A stretch of 64,000 nt of DNA from Rallus limicola (taxonomy: Eukaryota; Chordata; Aves; Gruiformes; Rallidae), in the NCBI GenBank assembly GCA_022605955.1, contig JAKCOZ010000236.1, positions 124,001 to 188,000 on the forward strand, written 5' to 3'. Within the stretch, counting starts at the first letter, position 1; each line of letters begins with the position of its first letter. The notes under the pieces are model-generated. The model did no database searches, was not told where the DNA came from, and worked only from the letters and a program-made list of their open reading frames with translations. Positions 47,545 to 57,640 of the stretch are shown one piece after another. The position numbers and the translations under genes are program-made.

Positions 47545-48930
47545 ATGCCTTTCAGGCCTCGCTTCATTACTTTGGGAGTTCTTGCTGGACGTTTAGCCTG
47601 TTTTGAACTGCAGTCTGCTAGGGCCGAAAAAAGCACCGTAGGAGGTTCCAGGCATGTTCCCTCTTTCCAGGCAAAGGAAAAGGCTGAGAGCCAAAGTGAC
47701 AGGGTCTGCTCGTGTGTCCTGTTAGGAGGTTTCAGACGAGCTATGCCTTTCAGGCCTAGCTTCTTTACTTTGGGAGTTATTGCTGGACGTTTAGCATGTT
47801 TTGAACTGCAGTCTGCTAGGGCCGAGAAAAGCACCGTAGGAGGTTCCAGGCATGTTCCCTCTTTCCAGGCAAAGGAAAAGGCTGAGAGCCAAAGTGACAG
47901 GGTCTGCTCGTGTGTCCTGTTAGGAGGTTTCAGACGAGCTATGCCTTTCAGGCCTAGCTTCTTTACTTTGGGAGTTATTGCTGGACGTTTAGCATGTTTT
48001 GAACTGCAGTCTGCTAGGGCCGAGAAAAGCACCGTAGGAGGTTCCAGGCATGTTCCCCCATTCCAGGCAAAGGAAAAGGCTGAGAGCCAAAGTGACAGGG
48101 TCTGCTCGTGTGTCCTGTTAGGAGGTTTCAGACGAGCTATGCCTTTCAGGCCTAGCTTCTTTACTTTGGGAGTTATTGCTGGACGTTTAGCATGTTTTGA
48201 ACTGCAGTCTGCTAGGGCCGAGAAAAGCACCGTAGGAGGTTCCAGGCATGTTCCCTCTTTCCAGGCAAAGGAAAAGGCTGAGAGCCAAAGTGACAGGGTT
48301 TGCTCGTGTGTCCTGTTAGGGGGTTTCAGACAAGCTATGCCTTTCAGTCCTGGCTTCTTTACTTTGGGAGTTATTGCTGGACGTTTAGCATGTTTTGAAC
48401 TGCAGTCTGCTAGGGCCGAGAAAAGCACCGTAGGAGGTTCCAGGCATGTTCCCTCTTTCCAGGCAAAGGAAAAGGCTGAGAGCCAAAGTGACAGGGTCTG
48501 CTCGTGTGTCCTGTTAGGAGGTTTCAGACAAGCTATGCCTTTCAGGCCTAGCTTCTTTACTTTGGGAGTTATTGCTGGACGTTTAGCATGTTTTGAACTG
48601 CAGTCTGCTAGGGCCGAGAAAAGCACCGTAGGAGGTTCCAGGCATGTTCCCTCTTTCCAGGCAAAGGAAAAGGCTGAGAGCCAAAGTGACAGGGTCTGCT
48701 CGTGTGTCCTGTTAGGAGGTTTCAGACAAGCTATGCCTTTCAGGCCTAGCTTCTTTACTTTGGGAGTTATTGCTGGACGTTTAGCATGTTTTGAACTGCA
48801 GTCTGCTAGGGCCGAGAAAAGCACCGTAGGAGGTTCCAGGCATGTTCCCTCTTTCCAGGCAAAGGAAAAGGCTGAGAGCCAAAGTGACAGGGTCTGCTCG
48901 TGTGTCCTGTTAGGGGGTTTCAGACAAGCT
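47545..48930. repeat. Last V monomer and boundary of the HOR domain
   Basis: The V monomer at 47545 and three RR monomers repeat 39823-40590. After about 48.3 kb the 7722-bp match ends. The next monomer, with GGTTTGCTCG in the linker and S with CCTGGC at 48337, resembles 41011 instead (same linker, S with CCTCGC). No V monomer follows in the remaining 16.4 kb. Confidence 0.85.
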
Positions 48931-51900
48931 ATGCCTTTCAGGCCTAGCTTCTTTACTTTGGGAGTTATTGCTGGACGTTTAGCATGTTTTGAACTCCAGT
49001 CTGCTAGGGCCGAGAAAAGCACCGTAGGAGGTTCCAGGCATGTTCCCTCTTTCCAGGCAAAGGAAAAGGCTGAGTGCCAAAGTGACAGGGTCTGCTCGTG
49101 TGTCCTGTTAGGAGGTTTCAGACAAGCTATGCCTTTCAGGCCTAGCTTCTTTACTTTGGGAGTTATTGCTGGACGTTTAGCATGTTTTAAACTGCAGTCT
49201 GCTAGGGCCGAGAAAAGCACCGTAGGTGGTTCCAGGCATGTTCCCTCTTTCCAGGCAAAGGAAAAGGCTGAGAGCCAAAGTGACAGGGTCTGCTCGTGTG
49301 TCCTGTTAGGAGGTTTCAGACAAGCTATGCCTTTCAGGCCTAGCTTCTTTACTTTGGGAGTTATTGCTGGACGTTTAGCATGTTTTGAACTGCAGTCTGC
49401 TAGGGCCGAGAAAAGCACCGTAGGAGGTTCCAGGCATGTTCCCTCTTTCCAGGCAAAGGAAAAGGCTGAGAGCCAAAGTGACAGGGTCTGCTCGTGTGTC
49501 CTGTTAGGAGGTTTCAGACAAGCTATGCCTTTCAGGCCTAGCTTCTTTACTTTGGGAGTTATTGCTGGACGTTTAGCATGTTTTGAACTGCAGTCTGCTA
49601 GGGCCGAGAAAAGCACCGTAGGAGGTTCCAGGCATGTTCCCTCTTTCCAGGCAAAGGAAAAGGCTGAGAGCCAAAGTGACAGGGTCTGCTCGTGTGTCCT
49701 GTCAGGAGGTTTCAGACAAGCTATGCCTTTCAGGCCTAGCTTCTTTACTTTGGGAGTTATAGCTGGACGTTTAGCATGTTTTGAACTGCAGTCTGCTAGG
49801 GCCGAGAAAAGCACCGTAGGAGGTTCCAGGCATGTTCCCTCTTTCCAGGCAAAGGAAAAGGCTGAGAGCCAAAGTGACAGGGTCTGCTCGTGTGTCCTGT
49901 CAGGAGGTTTCAGACAAGCTATGCCTTTCAGGCCTAGCTTCTTTACTTTTGGAGTTATTGCTGGACGTTTAGCATGTTTTGAACTGCATTCTGCCTGGGC
50001 CGAGAAAAGCACCGTAGGACGTTCCAGGCATGTTCCCTCTTTCCAGGCAAAGGAAAAGGCTGAGAGCTAAAGTGACAGGGTCTGCTCGTGTGTCCTGTTA
50101 GGAGGTTTCAGACAAGCTATGCCTTTCAGGCCTAGCTTCTTTACTTTGGGAGTTATTGCTGGACGTTTAGCATGTTTTGAACTGCAGTCTGCTAGGGCCG
50201 AGAAAAGCACCGTAGGAGGTTCCAGGCATGTTCCCTCTTTCCAGGCAAAGGAAAAGGCTGAGAGCCAAAGTGACAGGGTCTGCTCGTGTGTCCTGTCAGG
50301 AGGTTTCAGACAAGCTATGCCTTTCAGGCCTAGCTTCTTTACTTTTGGAGTTATTGATGGACGTTTAGCATGTTTTGAACTGCAGTCTGCTAGGGCCGAG
50401 AAAAGCACCGTAGGTTGTTCCAGGCATGTTCCCTCTTTCCAGGCAAAGGAAAAGGCTGAGAGCTAAAGTGACAGGGTCTGCTCGTGTGTCCTGTTAGGAG
50501 GTTTCAGACAAGCTATGCCTTTCAGGCCTAGCTTCTTTACTTTGGGAGTTATTGCTGGACGTTTAGCATGTTTTGAACTGTAGTCTGCTAGGGCCGAGAA
50601 AAGCACCGTAGGAGGTTCCAGGCATGTTCCCTCTTTCCAGGCAAAGGAAAAGGCTGAGAGCCAAAGTGACAGGGTCTGCTCGTGTGTCCTGTTAGGAGAT
50701 TTCAGACGAGCTATGCCTTTCAGGCCTAGCTTCTTTACTTTGGGAGTTATTGCTGGACGTTTAGCATGTCTTGAACTGCAGTCTGCTAGGGCCGAGAAAA
50801 GCACCGTAGGAGGTTCCAGGCATGTTCCCTCTTTCCAGGCAAAGGAAAAGGCTGAGAGTCAAAGTGACAGGGTCTGCTCGCGTGTCCTGTTAGGAGGTTT
50901 CAGACAAGCTATGCCTTTCAGGCCTAGCTTCTTTACTTTGGGAGTTATTGCTGGACGTTTAGCATGTTTTGAACTGCAGTCTGCTAGGGCCGAGAAAAGC
51001 ACCGTAGGAGGTTCCATGCATGTTCCCTCTTTCCAGGCAAAGGAAAAGGCTGAGAGCCAAAGTGACAGGGTCTGCTCGTGTGTCCTGTTAGGAGGTTTCA
51101 GACAAGCTATGCCTTTCAGGCCTAGCTTCTTTACTTTGGGAGTTATTGCTGGACGTTTAGCATGTTTTGAACTGCAGTCTGCTAGGGCCGAGAAAAGCAC
51201 CGTAGGAGGTTCCAGGCATGTTCCCTCTTTCCAGGCAAATGAAAAGGCTGAGAGTCAAAGTGACAGGGTCTGCTCGTGTGTCCTGTTAGGAGGTTTCAGA
51301 CGAGCTATGCCTTTCAGGCCTAGCTTCTTTACTTTGGGAGTTATTGCTGGATGTTTAGCATGTTTTGAACTGCAGTCTGCTAGGGCCGAGAAAAGCACCG
51401 TAGGAGGTTCCAGGCATGTTCCCTCTTTCCAGGCAAAGGAAAAGGCTGAGAGCCAAAGTGACAGGGTCTGCTCGTGTGTCCTGTTAGGAGGTTTCAGACA
51501 AGCTATGCCTTTCAGGCCTAGCTTCTTTACTTTGGGAGTTATTGCTGGACGTTTAGCATGTTTTGAACTGCAGTCTGCTAGGGCCGAGAAAAGCACCGTA
51601 GGAGGTTCCAGGCATGTTCCCTCTTTCCAGGCAAAGGAAAAGGCTGAGAGCCAAAGTGACAGGGTCTGCTCGTGTGTCCTGTTAGGGGGTTTCAGACAAG
51701 CTATGCCTTTCAGGCCTAGCTTCTTCACTTTGGGAGTTATTGCTGGACGTTTAGCATGTTTTGAACTGCAGTCTGCTAGGGCCGAGAAAAGCACCGTAGG
51801 AGGTTCCAGGCATGTTCCCTCTTTCCAGGCAAAGGAAAAGGCTGAGTGCCAAAGTGACAGGGTCTGCTCGTGTGTCCTGTTAGGAGGTTTCAGACGAGCT

Positions 51901-52890
51901 ATGCCTTTCAGGCCTAGATTCTTTACTTTGGGAGTTATTGCTGGACGTTTAGCATGTTTTAAACTGCAGTCTGCTAGGGCCGAGAAAAGCACCGTAGGTG
52001 GTTCCAGGCATGTTCCCTCTTTCAAGGCAAAGGAAAAGGCTGAGAGCCAAAGTGACAGGGTCTGCTCGTGTGTCCTGTTAGGAGGTTTCAGACAAGCTAT
52101 GCCTTTCAGGCCTAGCTTCTTTACTTTGGGAGTTATTGCTGGACGTTTAGCATGTTTTGAACTGCAGTCTGCTAGGGCCGAGAAAAGCACCGTAGGAGGT
52201 TCCAGGCATGTTCCCTCTTTCCAGGCAAAGGAAAAGGCTGAGAGCCAAAGTGACAGGGTCTGCTCGTGTGTCCTGTTAGGAGGTTTCAGACAAGCTATGC
52301 CTTTCAGGCCTAGCTTCTTTACTTTGGGAGTTATTGCTGGACGTTTAGCATATTTTGAACTGCAGTCTGCTAGGGCCGAGAAAAGCACCGTAGGAGGTTC
52401 CAGGCATGTTCCCTCTTTCCAGGCAAAGGAAAAGGCTGAGAGCCAAAATGACAGGGTCTGCTCGTGTGTCCTGTCAGGAGGTTTCAGACAAGCTATGCCT
52501 TTCAGGCCTAGCTTCTTTACTTTGGGAGTTATTGCTGGACGTTTAGCATGTTTTGAACTGCAGTCTGCTAGGGCCGAGAAAAGCACCGTAGGAGGTTCCA
52601 GGCATGTTCCCTCTTTCCAGGCAAAGGAAAAGGCTGAGAGCCAATGTGACAGGGTCTGCTCGTGTGTCCTGTCAGGAGGTTTCAGACAAGCTATGCCTTT
52701 CTGGCCTAGCTTCTTTACTTTTGTAGTTATTGCTGGACGTTTAGCATGTTTTGAACTGCAGTCTGCTAGGGCCGAGAAAAGCACCGTAGGACGTTCCAGG
52801 CATGTTCCCTCTTTCCAGGCAAAGGAAAAGGCTGAGAGCTAAAGTGACAGGGTCTGCTCGTGTGTCCTGTTAGGAGGTTTCAGACAAGCT
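48931..52890. repeat. Diverged zone with a worn 14-monomer (2772-bp) HOR
   Basis: Monomers 48931-50118 and 51703-52890 share, in order and 2772 bp apart, g with GAGTGCC; K with GTAGGTGG; two near-consensus copies; s; and s with GGACGTTCC and TAA. The copies also differ by about a dozen private changes in 1.2 kb, for example CTCCAG at 48995, CATTCTGCC at 49987, CTAGATTC near 51914, TTCAAGG near 52022, CATATTTT near 52350 and TTTGTAG near 52730. This is much more divergence than in the long HORs to the left. Confidence 0.85.
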
Positions 52891-54653
52891 ATGCCTTTCA
52901 GGCCTAGCTTCTTTACTTTGGGAGTTATTGCTGGACGTTTAGCATGTTTTGAACTGCAGTCTGCTAGGGCCGAGAAAAGCACCGTAGGAGGTTCCAGGCA
53001 TGTTCCCTCTTTCCAGGCAAAGGAAAAGGCTGAGAGCCAAAGTGACAGGGTCTGCTCGTGTGTCCTGTTAGGAGGTTTCAGACAAGCTATGCCTTTCAGG
53101 CCTAGCTTCTTTACTTTGGGAGTTATTGCTGGACGTTTAGCATGTTTTGAACTGCAGTCTGCTAGGGCCGAGAAAAGCACCGTAGGAGGTTCCAGGCATG
53201 TTCCCTCTTTCCAGGCAAAGGAAAAGGCTGAGAGCCAAAGTGACAGGGTCTGCTCGTGTGTCCTGTCAGGAGGTTTCAGACAAGCTATGCCTTTCAGGCC
53301 TAGCTTCTTTACTTTGGGAGTTATTGCTGGACGTTTAGCATGTTTTGAACTGCAGTCTGCTAGGGCCGAGAAAAGAACCGTAGGAGGTTCCAGGCATGTT
53401 CCCTCTTTCCAGGCAAAGGAAAAGGCTGAGAGCCAAAGTGACAGGGTCTGATCGTGTGTCCTGTTAGGAGGTTTCAGACAAGCTATGCCTTTCAGGCCTA
53501 GCTTCTTTACTTTGGGAGTTATTGCTGGACGTTTAGCATGTTTTGAACTGCAGTCTGCTAGGGCCGAGAAAAGCACCGTAGGAGGTTCCAGGCATGTTCC
53601 CTCTTTCCAGGCAAAGGAAAAGGCTGAGAGCCAAAGTGACAGGGTCTGCTCGTGTGTCCTGTTAGGAGGTTTCAGACAAGCTATGCCTTTCAGGCCTAGC
53701 TTCTTTACTTTGGGAGTTATTGCTGGACGTTTAGCATGTTTTGAACTGCAGTCTGCTAGGGCCGAGAAAAGCACCGTAGGACGTTCCAGGCATGTTCCCT
53801 CTTTCCAGGCAAAGGAAAAGGCTGAGAGCCAAAGTGACAGGGTCTGCTCGTGTGTCCTGTTAGGGGGTTTCAGACAAGCTATGCCTTTCAGGCCTAGCTT
53901 CTTTACTTTGGGAGTTATTGCTGGACGTTTAGCATGTTTTGAACTGCAGTCTGCTAGGGCCGAGAAAAGCACCGTAGGAGGTTCCAGGCATGTTCCCTCT
54001 TTCCAGGCAAAGGAAAAGGCTGAGAGCCAAAGTGACAGGGTCTGCTCGTGTGTCCTGTTAGGAGGTTTCAGACAAGCTATGCCTTTCATGCCTAGCTTCT
54101 TTACTTTGGGAGTTATTGCTGGACGTTTAGCATGTTTTGAACTGCAGTCTGCTAGGGCCGAGAAAAGCACCGTAGGAGGTTCCAGGCATGTTCCCTCTTT
54201 CCAGGCAAAGGAAAAGGCTGAGAGCCAAAGTGACAGGGTCTGCTCGTGTGTCCTGTTAGGAGGTTTCAGACAAGCTATGCCTTTCAGGCCTAGCTTCTTT
54301 ACTTTGGGAGTTATTGCTGGACGTTTAGCATGTTTTGAACTGCAGTCTGCTAGGGCCGAGAAAAGCACCGTAGGAGGTTCCAGGCATGTTCCCTCTTTCC
54401 AGGCAAAGGAAAAGGCTGAGAGCCAAAGTGACAGGGGCTGCTCGTGTGTCCTGTTAGGAGGTTTCAGACAAGCTATGCCTTTCAGGCCTAGCTTCTTTAC
54501 TTTGGGAGTTATTGCTGGACGTTTAGCATGTTTTGAACTGCAGTCTGCTAGGGCCGAGAAAAGCACCGTAGGAGGTTCCAGGCATGTTCCCTCTTTCCAG
54601 GCAAAGGAAAAGGCTGAGAGCCAAAGTGACAGGGTCTGCTCGTGTGTCCTGTT

Positions 54654-54665
54654 AGGAGGTTCAGA
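54654..54665 (+). other. 1-bp deletion in element B
   Basis: GGAGGTTCAGAC, with one T lost from TTTC, is identical to the variant at 33271. It shifts the 198-bp phase by -1. Confidence 0.93.
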
Positions 54666-57617
54666 CAAGCTATGCCTTTCAGGCCTAGCTTCTTTACTTT
54701 GGGAGTTATTGCTGGACGTTTAGCATGTTTTGAACTGCAGTCTGCTAGGGCCGAGAAAAGCACCGTAGGAGGTTCCAGGCATGTTCCCTCTTTCCAGGCA
54801 AAGGAAAAGGCTGAGAGCCAAAGTGACAGGGTCTGCTCGTGTGTCCTGTCAGGAGGTTTCGGACAAGCTATGCCTTTCAGGCCTAGCTTCTTTACTTTGG
54901 GAGTTATTGCTGGACGTTTAGCATGTTTTGAACTGCAGTCTGCTAGGGCCGAGAAAAGCACCGTAGGAGGTTCCAGGCATGTTCCCTCTTTCCAGGCAAA
55001 GGAAAAGGCTGAGAGCCAAAGTGACAGGGTCTGCTCGTGTGTCCTGTTAGGAGGTTTCAGACAAGCTATGCCTTTCAGGCCTAGCTTCTTTACTTTGGGA
55101 GTTATTGCTGGACGTTTAGCATGTTTTGAACTGCAGTCTGCTAGGGCCGAGAAAAGAACCGTAGGAGGTTCCAGGCATGTTCCCTCTTTCCAGGCAAATG
55201 AAAAGGCTGAGAGCCAAAGTGACAGGGTCTGCTCGTGTGTCCTGTTAGGAGGTTTCAGACAAGCTATGCCTTTCAGGCCTAGCTTCTTTACTTTGGGAGT
55301 TATTGCTGGACGTTTAGCATGTTTTGAACTGCAGTCTGCCAGGGCCGAGAAAAGCACCGTAGGAGGTTCCAGGCATGTTCCCTCTTTCCAGGCAAAGGAA
55401 AAGGCTGAGAGCCAAAGTGACAGGGTCTGCTCGTGTGTCCTGTTAGGAGGTTTCAGACAAGCTATGCCTTTCAGGCCTAGCTTCTTTACTTTGGGAGTTA
55501 TTGCTGGACGTTTAGCATGTTTTGAACTGCAGTCTGCTAGGGCCGAGAAAAGCACCGTAGGAGGTTCCAGGCATGTTCCCTCTTTCCAGGCAAAGGAAAA
55601 GGCTGAGAGCCAAAGTGACAGGGTCTGCTCGTGTGTCCTGTTAGGGGGTTTCAGACAAGCTATGCCTTTCAGGCCTAGCTTCTTTACTTTGGGAGTTATT
55701 GCTGGACGTTTAGCATGTTTTGAACTGCAGTCTGCTAGGGCCGAGAAAAGCACCGTAGGAGGTTCCAGGCATGTTCCCTCTTTCCAGGCAAAGGAAAAGG
55801 CTGAGAGCCAAAGTGACAGGGTCTGCTCGTGTGTCCTGTTAGGAGGTTTCAGACAAGCTATGCCTTTCAGGCCTAGCTTCTTTACTTTGGGAGTTATTGC
55901 TGGACGTTTAGCATGTTTTGAACTGCAGTCTGCTAGGGCCGAGAAAAGCACCGTAGGAGGTTCCAGGCATGTTCCCTCTTTCCAGGCAAAGGAAAAGGCT
56001 GAGAGCCAAAGTGACAGGGTCTGCTCGTGTGTCCTGTCAGGAGGTTTCAGACAAGCTATGCCTTTCAGGCCTAGCTTCTTTACTTTGGGAGTTATTGCTG
56101 GACGTTTAGCATGGTTTGAACTGCAGTCTGCTAGGGCCGAGAAAAGCACCGTAGGAGGTTCCAGGCATGTTCCCTCTTTCCAGGCAAAGGAAAAGGCTGA
56201 GAGCCAAAGTGACAGGGTCTGCTCGTGTGTCCTGTGAGGAGGTTTCAGACAAGCTATGCCTTTCAGGCCTAGCTTCTTTACTTTGGGAGTTATTGCTGGA
56301 CGTTTAGCATGTTTTGAACTGCAGTCTGCTAGGGCCGAGAAAAGCACCGTAGGACGTTCCAGGCATGTTCCCTCTTTCCAGGCAAATGAAAAGGCTGAGA
56401 GTCAAAGTGACAGGGTCTGCTCGTGTGTCCTGTTAGGAGGTTTCAGACAAGCTATGCCTTTCAGGCCTAGCTTCTTTACTTTGGGAGTTATTGCTGGATG
56501 TTTAGCATGTTTTGAACTGCAGTCTGCTAGGGCCGAGAAAAGCACCGTAGGAGGTTCCAGGCATGTTCCCTCTTTCCAGGCAAAGGAAAAGGCTGAGAGC
56601 CAAAGTGACAGGGTCTGCTCGTGTGTCCTGTTAGGAGGTTTCAGACAAGCTATGCCTTTCAGGCCTAGCTTCTTTACTTTGGGAGTTATTGCTGGACGTT
56701 TAGCATGTTTTGAACTGCAGTCTGCTAGGGCCGAGAAAAGCACCGTAGGAGGTTCCAGGCATGTTCCCTCTTTCCAGGCAAAGGAAAAGGCTGAGAGCCA
56801 AAGTGACAGGGTCTGCTCGTGTGTCCTGTTAGGAGGTTTCAGACAAGCTATGCCTTTCAGGCCTAGCTTCTTTACTTTGGGAGTTATTGCTGGACGTTTA
56901 GCATGTTTTGAACTGCAGTCTGCTAGGGCCGAGAAAAGCACCGTAGGAGGTTCCAGGCATGTTCACTCTTTCCAGGCAAAGGAAAAGGCTGAGAGCCAAA
57001 GTGACAGGGTCTGCTCGTGTGTCCTGTTAGGAGGTTTCAGACAAGCTATGCCTTTCAGGCCTAGCTTCTTTACTTTGGGAGTTATTGCTGGACGTTTAGC
57101 ATGTTTTGAACTGCAGTCTGCTAGGGCCGAGAAAAGCACCGTAGGAGGTTCCAGGCATGTTCCCTCTTTCCAGGCAAATGAAAAGGCTGAGAGCCAAAGT
57201 GACAGGGTCTGCTCGTGTGTCCTGTTAGGAGGTTTCAGACAAGCTATGCCTTTCAGTCCTAGCTTCTTTACTTTGGGAGTTATTGCTGGACGTTTAGCAT
57301 GTTTTGAACTGCAGTCTGCTAGGGCCGAGAAAAGCACAGTAGGAGGTTCCAGGCATGTTCCCTCTTTCCAGGCAAAGGAAAAGGCTGAGAGCCAAAGTGA
57401 CAGGGTCTGCTCGTGTGTCCTGTTAGGAGGTTTCAGACAAGCTATGCCTTTCAGGCCTAGCTTCTTTACTTTGGGAGTTATTGCTGGACGTTTAGCATGT
57501 TTTGAACTGCAGTCTGCTAGGGCCGAGAAAAGCACCGTAGGAGGTTCCAGGCATGTTCCCTCTTTCCAGGCAAAGGAAAAGGCTGAGAGCCAAAGTGACA
57601 GGGTCTGCTCGTGTGTC

Positions 57618-57632
57618 CTGTTTGGGGTTTCA
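57618..57632 (+). other. 1-bp deletion plus substitution in element B
   Basis: TTTGGGGTTTC replaces TTAGGAGGTTTC: the A of GGAGG is lost and A180 is T. A180T alone, without the deletion, is seen near 40595. Confidence 0.93.
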
Positions 57633-57640
57633 GACAAGCT

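Larger units (their letters stand above)
52891..57640. repeat. Intermediate block, 24 monomers, two 1-bp deletions
   Basis: Mostly near-consensus monomers with tags s+R (CTGATCGTG near 53449), GGACGTTCC (near 53789 and 56353), g, Q at 54870, R+N at 55068, s+W at 56058, a lone TGA at 56234, C, TTCACTC near 56963, N, and S with CACAGTAGG near 57336. The tags Q, W, R and TTCACTC reappear in the next block in a regular order, so this block looks like a source or older relative of it. Confidence 0.82.
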
